Source: Tetraselmis striata (lineage: Eukaryota > Chlorophyta > Chlorodendrophyceae > Chlorodendrales > Chlorodendraceae). From it: a stretch of 64,000 nucleotides of DNA. Below are positions 34,330 to 45,410 of this stretch, piece by piece. The stretch is taken from NCBI GenBank assembly GCA_006384855.1, contig VCJN01003472.1, forward strand, positions 124,001 through 188,000, given 5' to 3'. Under the pieces are notes generated by a model. That model ran no database searches, had not been told where the DNA came from, and saw only the letters and a list, made by a program, of their open reading frames with translations. Positions within the stretch are counted from its first letter, which is position 1, and each line of letters begins with the position of its first letter. A program made the position numbers and the translations under genes.

Positions 34330-34760
34330 GATAGCCAGCTCCGCGTAGGGTTCTGGGCTACCAGCTGCGTGTGCGAGGCGCGAAAGCGACCGGGGCACAA
34401 GGTGCAGTGACGGCCCGATGGCGCCTACCAGCTGCGTGCCCGGCCTGCGGTAGCAACCGTGGCAAAGGGTGCAACGGCGGCCCATTGGCGCCGACCGGCT
34501 GCGTGCCCATACCGCGGAGGCAACATGGGCAAAGGGGCGTAATAGCGGCATGAGGGCGCCGATTGACTGCGTGTTCGGACGACAGCGGAAGCGACCGAGG
34601 AACGTTGCGCAGTGGCGGCCCGTTGGCGCCGGGCATTTGCTTGTCCATCCCGCGTTAGCGACCATGGGCACATGGTACAATAGCGGCCCGATGATGTCGC
34701 CGACCAGCTCCGTGCCCTGACCCGAGAACACGGTGCAACGGCGGCTTGACGAGGCCGACC
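34330..34760. repeat. 67-70-bp minisatellite, about six units
   Basis: The CCAGCTGCGTGCC-type landmark recurs at 34,361, 34,428, 34,495, 34,563, about 34,633 and 34,704. Units are diverged. The array lies between the two D repeats. A 348-codon minus-strand frame across it (35,031-33,985) reflects the repeat composition and has no recognised domain. Confidence 0.7.
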
Positions 34761-35208
34761 ACCGGCACGTAGTAGCGGCACGATAGCGCCAGCTGTATGC
34801 GTCGGAGCCCGGAGGCGGCACACATCGGTGGTTGGTAGGCGTGGGGCTGCGAGGGGCAGCCCGGTTGTGGCGCGGAGTAGCGCGTTGAAGCCGCATGTCC
34901 CACTGGCGCATGGATCGTTCCTGCCCGGGAATGGCGTTTTTCTTTGCCGGCGTGCCGAAGGCCGGCGGCACAGGGGGCTCTTGTGTCGCAAGGCATGAAG
35001 AGCGCCCCCCCCCCCCCCCCCCCCCCCACACCTACAAAGTGAGTCTAATGGTTGTTCGTGTGGGGCACTGTTTGCTGGCGCACGGTGCCCTCATGTCCAT
35101 CGTCGACCGCTTCGCGACCTGCAAGACATGTCCTCAACCTAGCTAGGCGCGGGGCATAACTTCTGAGTGGCTTGTATACCAAAGACCTTGCATGTCACGA
35201 AGACACGA

Positions 35209-35502
35209 GCTATGTCGCGGCGCGACCCCATGGTGGGTTCCCCGCGACAAGGGAAGATGGAGATAGACAAGCCCCCTTGTGCTTTTAAGCACACGACGCG
35301 ATGCAACATGAGGGAGTACCGCTACCCGGAATGGCCGCGTCGGGAACCGCGCGCGGGGTCATGGTGGCGTACGGGCGTACGGCAACTTCCGGCGGACGGT
35401 GGAATTGCTGAGGGGCTGCTGGGTTGATGCAGCTCCTCGAGCGGTACAAGCACGCCACGTGGACATAGTAGCACCGTAATGGTGCCGTACCGCGCTTGCT
35501 AA
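35209..35502. repeat. Direct repeat D, right copy
   Basis: Same orientation as 33,824-34,113, diverged by substitutions and small indels. Immediately followed by the inverted-arm segment at 35,503. Confidence 0.6.
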
Positions 35503-36743
35503 CACTGGTGCTACGCCGCTACTTATTGTCTATTGCCTTCGCGTTATGAACTTTTCATCGCGACCGTGCGATTACCGTAACGGTATATCGTACGGCCGAT
35601 AGTCGCTAAATGAATGAGGAATGAAGAAGGATGAATAAGCTCTTATTCCTTACGCTGGTGCTACGCCGCTTATTGCTTATTCGTACGAGGATTTTTCCCT
35701 TAATGGATAAGCGGAAAGCGGTGACCGTGCTATGCCGGATTTGGAGGCTTATTGCTTCCTGCTCTACCTTATTCACGAACGCTCGTTGTAGCGGTCGCGG
35801 CTACCTGTACAATAAAGTAGTCGCTATAGCTTACGGCGTGGCAATGCGCATCGCATTCCCTACCTGACGGCCAGGCTATCACCGCCGCGGCACGCTCCAA
35901 TGGCGCGCGAGAAGGACGAACGAGGAGGTGGAGGTCGGGGCCGCGGTACTTCAGCTAGAGGCCGGGGGAGGGGGAAAGGGACTAGTGTTATTGCCGCGCC
36001 ATTCCGCACACCCGTGCCCGCGCGGACCGCCGAGCCGCCGAACTCGCGCCCCAGCCGACCCCCCCCCCCCCCCCCCCCCCCTCCGCTTGTGACGAGTCCC
36101 CGGTTAAGCAAGGACGCGAATCTGCCTTTGTGGCGGCGACTGGCGAGGACAGCAACGGCCGCCAGGACGTTTACGAAAAAAGCCTGCCGCTCGGCGACAA
36201 CGGCGGCTTCCCTGCGACTGAACGCCACCGTTGCAACCTCGAATTGAGCCGGCATGCTCTTTGCTGGGTGAAAAGAGGGGTGCTTCCGTCATTGGGTTTG
36301 CTTAAGCGAGGCTGCGGGTGTGGCTGAGGGAGCCCAACGCAGGAGGGATGGGCGGCCGCCGGGAGCTAGCGTTCGCAAGATCCCCCACGCGAGTGGTGGC
36401 GGGAGGCCGGTACACCATCCCGCATTAGATCCAGATGAGCCGTCCGATGGAGTGGGCGCCCTCTGAAACGCGTTGACCGCCGTCCATTTCGCCCACCGGA
36501 AATGAACGTTCCCGCGCAGTCAATAAGGAATGAATAAGCTCTTATTCCTTATTGCGTGTCACGGGGGCCCCGCGGACCCCCCTGCATGACATCCAATAAG
36601 GAATAAGGGCTTATTCATCCTTATTCATTCCTTATTCATTTAGCGACTACCGGCCGTACGATATACCGTTACGGGAATCGCACGGTCGTGATGAAAAGTT
36701 CATAACGCGAAGGCAATAAGCAAAAAGAGGCGTAGCACCAGTG
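35503..36743. repeat. Segment bounded by about 145-bp inverted arms
   Basis: CACTGGTGCTACGCCGC at 35,501 and following bases pair with the complement ending GGCGTAGCACCAGTG at 36,743. The arms share GCGTTATGAACTTTTCATC and the AACGGTATATCGTACGGCCG region. Inside are pieces of the Harbinger element: a copy of its accessory-protein start (MAREKDERGGGGRGRG, 35,900 +) and an inverted copy of its transposase N-terminus. It looks like a non-autonomous relative or a rearranged end. Confidence 0.5.
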
Positions 36744-37225
36744 TTATTGGGAGTCACGCGGGGGGGTCCACGGGCCCCCGTGACACGCAATACGGAAAAG
36801 AGCTTATTCATGCCTTATCGACTGCGCGGGAACGTACATTTCCGGTGGGCGAAATGGACGGCGGTCAACGCGTTTCAGAGGGCGTTCCATTCCATCGGAC
36901 GGCTCATCTGGATCTACTTCGGGGTGTGTACCGGCCTCCCGCCACCGGTGGGGAGCTTGCGAACGCCAGCTCCCGGCGGCCGCCCATCCCTCTCGCGCAG
37001 CGGCGGCGTTGGCTCCCGTCAGCCACACCCGCAGCCTCGCGCAAGCAAACCCAATGACGGCAGCACCTCCGTTTTCACTCAGCAAAGAACATGCCGACTC
37101 AATCCAGGGCTGCAATGGTGGCGTTCAATCGCACGGAAGCCGCCGCTGTCGCCGAGCGGTAGGCTTTTTTCGTGAACGTCTTGGCGCCCGTTGTCGTCCT
37201 CGCCAGTCGCCGCCACCAACGCAGA
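36100..37225. repeat. Inverted duplication of about 430 bp inside the Harbinger element
   Basis: 36,100-36,530 is the inverted copy of about 36,770-37,225. Both encode the transposase N-terminal region, with EAAxVAERQAFFVNVLA on minus in the left copy and the same on plus in the right copy (with a stop replacing the Gln). The spacer carries GCTTATTCCTTATT-type repeats. Confidence 0.65.
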
Positions 37226-38406
37226 CTCTTGTCCGTGGAGCACGCGAGAGTGAGGCTGATTGAGCGCGTGTTATGGCATAGTGGCTTCAAGGTGGTCCGC
37301 CGCAAGGCAAACAAGAAGCGGCGGCGGATGGACTGGCATGACCGTTGAGACATCGACGACGCGGATTGGTAAAGGCACGACAAGATCTCTAAAGACCGCT
37401 TTGCCGACGAGATCGTCGCCGCCATTCGTGACGACGTCGAGGCAGGTGACAAGAAGCAAGGCGGGCGCGGCAGCGGTGGAGTGATTTCCATAGAGTTGCG
37501 GCTATCAATGGCGCTCCGCTATTCTGGTGTTGGGCACTACCTAGACATAGCGGACATGCACGGAGTGGCTCCCGGGGCAGTGCATCTCTCCGTCGCCCTT
37601 GTCATCAAGGCGTTGCTGAAGCGCACTACCAAGACAAGTGGATCACCATCCCACTCAACGACTCGGAGAAGCTGGATGCCATGGCCAAGTGGTTTTGGGA
37701 TCTCAGCGGAGAGACGATGTCCGGGTGCATAGGCTGTGTTGATGGCATAGTTTTACCTGTCGAGTTGCCTCGTTACGGTGAAGTTGAAAACACCAATGAC
37801 ACGCACGAGAAAACACCAATGACACGCAAGTGCTGCTTCGCTGTGGTATTTCAAGCCATGTGTGATGCACGCCAGCGGTTTCGATGGGCGGCAACGAAGA
37901 CAACCGGCAACACTAATGATGCCTTGGCATGGGAGACTTCTTGCCCGTCGCGATATTTGCACACTAATCCCTTGTCCCACCATCACTGGCTGGCAAGTGC
38001 TGATGATGCGTACAAGGCCAGCGGGCAGATTGTGACTCCACTCCCTGGTGTGAATCTTTCCGAGTCTGAAGCTGCGTTCAATTTCTACTGAAGCCGCTGC
38101 CGCATCACCATTGAGCGCACCTTTGGAGTCTGGAAGAAGGGTTGGGGAATGTTCCACCGCCCATTTGGTATGGCGCTCTCGCTCTTCACTAAAATGGTGT
38201 TGGCTACCATGATCATGCACAACATGATGATAGATGATCAAGATGAGTCCGATGCCAACACAGTGGGGGAGAGTTTAATGCGTCGTCATCAGATATTCTT
38301 GGATGGCAGCTCAAGTCGCTTTCGTGGCACAGCCGGTGAGATGTCTGATGAACATCCATGCAACGAGCCCGAAGTCATGTTCAACGACATGACCAAGCCG
38401 AGCTGA
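37091..38406 (+). pseudogene. Harbinger (DDE_Tnp_4) transposase, decayed but with all three catalytic blocks
   Basis: Starts ATG at 37,091 (MPTQSRAAMVAFNRTEAA). The N-terminal helical region includes RLSMALRYSGVGHYLDIAD (about 37,500) and MHGVAPGAVHLSV. The catalytic blocks are GCIGCVDGIVLPVE (first Asp, about 37,740), WLASADDAYKASGQI (second Asp, about 37,995) and RITIERTFGVWKKGWG (Glu, about 38,110). The end is MIMHNMMIDDQ and an acidic tail. Lesions: stops at 37,160, 37,346, 37,370 and 38,092 and a frame change near 37,618. Family is certain; this copy cannot make a full protein without recoding. Confidence 0.85.
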
Positions 38407-38640
38407 AGGATGTGGCATGCTGGTCACCTTTACACAGACAGTGGTTGCTAGTTAGCTTGCGTGAGAGGGGCATCACCGTACCAGGATCGGTGTCTCATCA
38501 AAGTTCCTATTGTGATGGTGTATAGTATAATTATGTGGCAGTGCAATGCAGTGTTTATCCTATACAATAAATACACGGCAGCAACAACTATCTATCAGTA
38601 GCCGTATAGCGGGCAGCATCAATAGCAAAACACGCCATCA

Positions 38641-39833
38641 TCAACAAACAGCATCGGCAAACATAAATGTATTACATGATTCAGAGGGCATATTCCAGCT
38701 ACTAGCAGCATCATATTGCTTTTGCATATTTTTAAGCGCCTTCTGCAAACAGTCATCGGCAATGCTCTTGATTTGAGGATTGTCATTCTTGGACAGCATA
38801 TTCATTGAACGTAAATTCACTTCATTGGTTTGGGATCCTATATAGGCGCGCTGGATATCAACATTGCTGTTGGGGCCCTGTGTGTGCTGGATAGAGCGAT
38901 GGAAAGAGGCCGCTGCCTTGGTGACAACACGTACCATTTCTCGCTCCTCTTCATTTGCCTCATTGCTCATGCCGGATGTTAGCGGCTGCGGTTGTAAGAG
39001 GATGTAGGATGTAGAGGATGTTGCTCAACCTCTCTCCTCTTCTTCCCAATGGCCTCCCTTGCATCCTCCAACGCGTTGACGGTAACTGTGGCACCATCTG
39101 GCGCACACACACACTGTGAATAGGTAGGAATGCGGTGACAGCGTGAACCATGCGCTCCCAGTTCGTCTTGCTCCAGCGATTCTTGGACGTGCCGATTGCC
39201 ACTGGTATCGATCGGCGGGCCGTCCATTTCTCAAGAGGAGGCAGCTGAAATGGGCATTTCTCAGGGAGCTCTAGCACCATTTTGTTCGGATCCTGCACCA
39301 CCTGTGTCGCCTCCACCTCCGATGTCTTCGCCGATTCTCAGGGCAGGAAGTTTTCGCCGGGGACGACTCGGCGCCAAGGAAGGCACCCGTCTCCGGCTCC
39401 TCGTATTCACCCTCGTCATCATCGAGAAGCGATCCTTGTTCTTTCTCGTCAGCTTCGTCATCGCCGTCGCTCCCAGGAATTTCGATCTCGAGCCCGCCCG
39501 CGGCTTGCATTTCTGTAGACCCACCATAGTCGAAGGGGCCACGATCGTCATCTGAGTCTGGAGGAATTGACAACTGCCGAGGGGGGGGTCTGTTGTTTCA
39601 GCAAGCGTCGGGGCCTCGCGGGGGCCGAGGGGGGGGGGGGGGGGGGGGTCGATTGGGGCACGAGTGGAGTCGGTTCGGCGGCGGGCGATGCGGCTGCCCA
39701 CGTGGGCGCGGGGGCGCGGAGTTGCGCGGAAGCAACACTAGTCCCTTTTCCCTTCCCCCGGCGTCTATCTGAGGTACCGCGGACCCGATCTCCATCTCCT
39801 CGTTCGTCCTTTCCGCGCGCCATTGGAGCGTGC
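38641..39833 (-). pseudogene. Harbinger accessory Myb/SANT-like protein, decayed
   Basis: On minus the protein starts MARGKDERGDGDRVRGTSDR (39,833), a basic Arg/Gly-rich segment. A Pro-rich stretch carries a C run (plus-strand G, about 39,630-39,648). An acidic segment (SDGDDEADEKEQ) precedes a Myb/SANT-like region with KNRWSKTNWERMVHAVTAF (about 39,160-39,110). The C-terminal helical part begins MSNEANEEER (38,970) and ends at 38,641. Frames change between these parts, so it is broken or has unrecognised introns. The second gene of PIF/Harbinger elements helps the transposase enter the nucleus and bind DNA. Confidence 0.6.
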
Positions 39834-40192
39834 CGCGGCGGTGATAGCCTGGCCGTCAGGTAGAGAATGCAATGCGCAATTGCCACGCCGTAAGCTTTAC
39901 ATGTAGCCGCGACCGTTACAACGACCGTAGGTTGGTGAATAAGTGAGAGCAATAAGCAATAAGCCCCCAAATGCAGCGTAGCACTGTAACCGGTGCCCGC
40001 TTATCCATTAAGGAAAAAACCTCGTACGAATAAGCAATAAGACAATAAGCGGCGTCATTGGCAACAGCGTAAGTAGACAAGGGAAGGGGAAGCCCCAATT
40101 GCTAGTAGTAAACAGTACCTAAGTACCTACGCCATGATATACAGCAGCAAGGACTGCTTGTTGTGAATTACAAAAGGGCAAGTAACAAATGA

Positions 40193-40416
40193 TGATTACA
40201 TGAGCTAGACGCAACATTCAAGAAATCCACACGGAAATCCAGAAGGAAATCCAGAAGGAAATCCAGCTACGGGCCAACAGAGGCGGGAACCGCCATGGCA
40301 GCCTCCGACCAGGCATCGCCACCAGCCAGCCGCCGCTCCACGCAGTAGGGACGCTCTCCCCAGCACACAATCCCGGGCCACTCCAATAGCGGCACTAGGC
40401 CGAATGTAATGTGAAG
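40193..40416. repeat. Duplicated segment E, copy 1
   Basis: About 225 bp, nearly identical to 41,165-41,395: ATTACATGAGCTAGACGC, tandem GGAAATCCAGAA units, CTACGGGCCAACAGAGGCGG and CCACTCCAATAGCGGCAC. The last part is also the unit landmark of the tandem array at 41,348. Confidence 0.75.
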
Positions 40417-40955
40417 TAACAAATCCACCGCTAAAAGCGGTACTAACTAAAAGAACAACACAGCAAGCCGCCTAAAAACGGCCCGCATCCCGCACGCAGC
40501 GGGATGGATGATGCGCGCACGGTTCAGAGTCCGGGCCACGCGTGCACGTGTGTGCGAGGGTGATCCACGGACGTGCTGTGCAGCTTTGACAACGGGATGG
40601 CGGACGAATCTGCGCCGGCTGATGAGGCAGCGAGCACGCTCTCGAGCCGCCACCAAGCTCTTGATTTCCGACCCCGAGGAAATCTCTTGCGAATAAGACA
40701 TCTTGGTGAGCCCGGGTGGCGCACCGAGATGAGAGGGCATCCCGATCCGCGGCAAGGCATGCGACACCGCGTACGGTGCGGAGCACCGCCTTGCTCACCT
40801 CACCCAAGCACTGTGCCGAAGACCAAGCCCGTGTACTCCGACGTATCCATTGATGATGTCTCGAAGAGGGCCCTTCTGTTCCGGCTCCGTATTGTGCCAC
40901 GCCGCATCCCGCACTGTCAACCCCCGTTGTATTTCGCCCAACAGGGAGCGACCAA
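40417..40955. repeat. Dispersed repeat family C, copy 2
   Basis: Nearly full-length match to 32,684-33,255, placed directly after segment E. It keeps AGAGGGCCCTTCTGTTCCGG but differs by small indels, so the minus-strand frame of copy 1 is not maintained. Confidence 0.65.
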
Positions 40956-41164
40956 CATGGAGAAAGGTTTAAGGATTACCTCGTAGATGTACACGGTAGC
41001 ACGCAGTATGTAGGTATCCCAGCATTACGAGTACAAGTACATGTATCGGTATGAGGGAATATGCGTGTGGTGGTGATAGGCAGTGCTATTCCACTGTTAG
41101 TAGTGTCAGTAGTGGTGATGGTGAAGTATGATCTGCTTACAGGCCGACAGGCGCCGTGCCTGAT

Positions 41165-41395
41165 ATATGATTACATGAGCTAGACGCAACATTCAAGAAA
41201 TTCACACAGAAATCCAGAAGGAAATCCAGAAGGAAATCCAGCTACGGGCCAACAGAGGCGGGAACCGCCATGGTAGCCTCCGACCAGGCATCGCCACCAG
41301 CCAGCCGCCGCTCCACGCAGTAGGGACGCTCTCTCCAGCACACAATCCCGGGCCACTCCAATAGCGGCACTAGGCCGAATGTAATGTGAAGGCGC
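41165..41395. repeat. Duplicated segment E, copy 2
   Basis: Second copy of 40,193-40,416 in the same orientation, running into the 225-bp array. Confidence 0.75.
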
Positions 41396-42160
41396 CGACA
41401 GGAAAGGAGCTTCGAAGTTGAGGTCTCGCAGCAAGGAGCGGAAGTGGGGGGGGTCCAACCCAGAACGGGGCGCCACGGGCGTGCAACAAACGCAGGCCAC
41501 CCAACGCCAGATGCGCCGCCAGCTCGGTCGCGTCCTTTTCCGCCGAACGTAGAACGCCTTCCCCAGCACAACATCCCGGGCCACTCCAATAGCGGCGCTG
41601 AGCCGAATGTGATGTGGAGGCGCCAACATGACAAGAAGGGAGAAAGTGCCCAACGAGTAGGGAATGCAGAGCCGACCGGGCCAGCAACGACGTAAGACGC
41701 CGGTGTCCAGCGCGCTTTGTTCCGCCCAGCGCCAGATCCGCCGCCAGCTCGGTCGCGTCCCCTTCCGCCGAACGTAGAACTCCCTTCCCAGCACAACATC
41801 CCGGGCCACTCCAATAGCGGCACTAGGCCGAATGTAATGTGGAGGCGCCGACAGGACAGGAAGGGAGAGGGTGCTCAAAGAACAACGAACCTGGACTTGA
41901 CCGGACCAGCAACGATGTAAGACGCCGGTGTCCAGCGCACGTTGTTCCGCCCAGCGCCAGATCCGCCGCCAGCTCGGTCGCGTCCCCTTCCGCCGAACGT
42001 AGAACTCCCTTCCCAGCACAACATCCCGGGCCACTCCAATAGCGGCACTAGGCCGAATGTAATGTGGAGGCGCCGACAGGACAGGAAGGGAGAGGGTGCT
42101 CAAAGAACAGCGAACGGGGACTTGACCGGACCAGCAACGACGTGAGACGCAGGTGTCCAG
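41348..42160. repeat. 225-bp tandem array, about 3.6 units
   Basis: CCGGGCCACTCCAATAGCGG recurs at 41,348, 41,576, 41,801 and 42,026 (spacings 228, 225, 225). The two right-hand units are almost identical. Because 225 and 228 are multiples of three, a minus-strand frame stays open through the whole array (42,424-41,180, 414 codons), with a 75-residue repeat containing IRPSAAIGVARDVVLG. Whether it is translated is unknown. Confidence 0.85.
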
Positions 42161-42429
42161 CTCACACTGCTCCTCCGCGGCAGTGGCAGCACGGGCGGGG
42201 CCAAGGCTACCAAGGCGCCACCCGTGCACGACCCCCCCCCCCCCCCCCCCCCATCCCCAGCCGGGGGTGGAGGCGGAGGAAGGGCCCGCGATTCCGAGGG
42301 CCGAGGACGGTCGTCGGGCCCGCCCAGGCGCCGGTGGGTGGGTGGGATCACCTGCTGTAGAATTTATTGCCTGATATATCAGGCGGCGCGATGTGGCCGA
42401 CAGGGCGCGGGGGAAGCCCGTCATCTGGC

Positions 42430-45182
42430 GGGCGCGCTACGCGCCTATGATGCTATGGTGATCAGGGTTAGTGAGGGTATAGGATATATCCTCACAATCG
42501 GTGCCGTACTACGAGTACTATAGGTAGTCGCTCATCATCTCAGTAGGCCTGATGATGCGGCGCAGCGCGCGCGCGGAATATATCGCGGAATAATATATCG
42601 CACGCGCCGCAACATCATCATAAACGATATCCCAGCCGCGCGCGCCATTTCCTGTCCGGATAGGCGGATACCCCGGCCGTCCACCAACCGTCAGCAATAA
42701 CGACACCTCCCCCAACCAGATCGCCTCACCTGGCAGCGCTCTCCTCCGATCTGCGGCACGAATCAAGGAGGACAAACAATGCAGAATGCCATCGACAGTC
42801 TCGATTCCAGGATGCGAAATGGAGAGGCGGGAGGCTCACAGGTGCGCCACGATCGCCAGTCGCGGTGCTCCCAGGCTTTCCAGATGGGCCTCCTTGGTGC
42901 GGGAATGGCTACTACCCCTGTATTATTTATGCCACACGTCATCACGTTTTCCTGGTAAGGCTCATTCATGGACTTTTACGGTGTATCCAGACCGCCGCGG
43001 GCGGGCGTCGCGCGGGTGGGCGGCGGGGCAAGGCAGCTTCAGTTTAGCTGTAGGTCGCCTGATTTTGAGGGAACACGTCCTAGAATAGGTCACGATCCAT
43101 CCGACACCACGTAATAATAGAGACTGACGAGACACCCCGCTGTCGGGCGGCGCCGAAGGCGCGTCCCGCGGTCGCGAATTCCTCTGAACTGTTCGTTCCG
43201 GAAGGCGAGGAAAACACCGGTATGCATAGCCGGCAGTCAAAAGTCAACAGCGGGCGGCCAGCTCACCGGGCACATGTGTACAGCACCCTCTTCCAGCCAC
43301 AGTGGCATCTAGTAGCGTGGACGAGTTCCACGACTTCGACGCGTCCTCGTCGACCCGCACCCATCGCGGCCGCTGCGCCTCCAGCACGAAACTTCTTAAT
43401 CGTCGTCTCGTCCTCTTCGCGCGCGCCAGCTCAGCAGTAAAGTAGGACACTCGTAGAGCGAGAAGTACCAGTACCTGCCGTAGACGCGGTCGAGCAAAGC
43501 AGACGAACTCGTATTAATGCTGGTCGCTATACTACACGACGCCTTATTATTGGTCGCGCCGTCGTGTACGTTATCGACCTCATGATGACCCTGAACTCGT
43601 ACTCGTATCGTGCTGGTACCGGTGTACGACTTTGTGCGTACGACTCGCAATGATATAACTTTAATTACATGAGCTAGCAGCAGAAGGCAATATCAGGAAA
43701 TCACAAGAAAAGGACAATCAGAAAGGTTTATGCTCGCGCAGCAATGATATCAAGCGACCCTGCCCTGGAATGGAGCGACCTGAGACGAATCCTTACATGC
43801 TATGGATACTGTTCTACATCTTAAATACAGGTGCAGCGTACGCGTACGGATTCCAGCAGTACGGACGAGCGCTTTCGCGATTGATGGTAATACGGACTGA
43901 TGTCCTAGATTCCTACTGGATCCTTACCCGGGTACCTGTGCTGCTCTTATTAGCGGTGCATTTTTAGTCGAGCGCTTTTCTGGTTCACACCAGTACGGAC
44001 TCGTATCCTTTACAGGGACTACCGTCTCTGCAAGTACGAGGATTTATGTCCACTACGAGTACCAATAGTTATCTTTTTGGTTAAGGGAGAGCGTCAAGAG
44101 AATCCACGGAAAGTACTGGGGGAAGGAAAAAGCCTACAGTACCAATAGTCGCTAATAGTATAAATTCATATGTCCGAATTGTGCGGTCGATCGATTGTTA
44201 ATATATTTTACGTGTGTGCTGTCAAGAATGCACTTTCCGGGTACGGGTCAAAGCCATTAGTCACCAGAATCGTCCCTGGAATGATTCGCTTTTAAATCAT
44301 GTGATGTTTATCCTCTCAAGTATCGTCACGTTTACTGCAGTTTATTGAGGCTATGACAAGTTCATTTGCCGTTTTTGGTTCCCCCCCCCCCCCCCCCCCC
44401 CTCTTTATTAAGCGCCCTTTTTTTCTCGTGCTTCATCCACAAGTATTACAAAGTACTGTCCAGAGCACTGCAAAAGATGCCGAAATATCAATCCACGCTG
44501 GTGTCGTCCCGCAAGTAGACATTGGCCAGCATGGTATTGCGTTGCCTCAGTAGGCAGTACATGCACAAGGGGACAACAATGAAGAAAAACACATTATTTC
44601 AGTGTGAAAGTGTTATTAATCCCCTGCCTTCCCGGCCGAAGCCTACCATACTACAATGCCTGTAAAGATGTATGAATGCTACAATGTCAGTACTGTCGCA
44701 TGACCTCTCGGACACTACGCTTGGCTGTGCTGCGCCCAACGGCTGCCCTAGTGCGTTGCATGTTTGCCTGCTGGGTGCTGCTGAACTGCCGGCTGCTGCT
44801 GAGTTGCTGCCCTCTCCGCACGCATGGCCGTTCTGCTTCGCCGCGCCTGTCGTTCTGCCCCGATATTGCCGCACACCCATACGATTGGTTCGGGACCCCT
44901 GCATGTGGTGCTATTGACTGTTTGGACATGCAAGACAGTTCTCAACTGCCTGGTCAATCAGGCTCACGGGCATGGTGGGGGTGGCTGTTGTGAGAGTGGG
45001 TGGTGTGATGCCCAATCGCGGCCCGTGGTTCTGCGGCGGGGGTGCCGAACGGAGCCCATAAACAGACGTGGCGCCGCCAAAGATAGGCGCAGCCGTACAA
45101 GTCGCTACGGATTCTGCCAAACAGGACTAAGTATAGTTTGGGATTAAGCATCTTATTTTGTTGATATCTGGTAACTCTATGG
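42430..45182. other. No recognised gene
   Basis: Short open frames on both strands only. A repeat end, TTACATGAGCTAGCAGCAGAAGG, at about 43,664 matches the left end of the foldback element at 28,203. A C run lies at about 44,381-44,402. The 44.6-45.0 kb open frames on both strands are unrecognised. Confidence 0.35.
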
Positions 45183-45410
45183 ATGGATGAGTGATGCGTG
45201 CATGAGTTCAGCGTCCGGGGCACCACTCGTGCACGTGTGTGCGAGGGTGATCCACGGACGTGCTGTGCAGCTTCAGCAACGGGATGGCAGACAAATCTGC
45301 GCCGTCGGATGAGGCAGCGAGCACGCTTTCGAGCCGCCACTAAGCTCAGGACCCCGAGGAAATCTCTTGTTTGTAAGGCCTCCTCACCCACTCTGCCAAA
45401 GACCAGTACT
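45183..45410. repeat. Dispersed repeat family C, copy 3 (partial)
   Basis: Matches the left third of the copies at 32.7 and 40.4 kb (CACGTGTGTGCGAGGGTG, GATGAGGCAGCGAGCACGC, CCGAGGAAATCTCTTG), then stops. Confidence 0.65.

Larger units (their letters stand above)
35650..40075 (+). mobile_element. PIF/Harbinger DNA transposon, rearranged and decayed
   Basis: The ends are inverted copies of each other. The left reads GCTTATTCGTACGAGG near 35,675 and the right its complement CCTCGTACGAATAAGC near 40,020. About 400 bp of homology continues inward on both sides, through TACCTGACGGCCAGGC and CCGCGGCACGCTCCAATGGC. Between them lie the two convergent genes typical of the superfamily: a DDE transposase on plus and a Myb/SANT-like protein on minus. 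An internal inverted duplication (36,100-36,530 against 36,770-37,225) disturbs the left half. The 3-bp target duplication was not resolved. Confidence 0.75.

Noticed and set aside
33985-35031. 348-codon minus-strand frame as a gene
   Set aside because: It spans a 67-70-bp minisatellite and a C run, has no domain, and its openness follows from repeat composition.
41348-42160. CRISPR array
   Set aside because: Units are 225 bp, contiguous and without spacers, in a eukaryotic setting.
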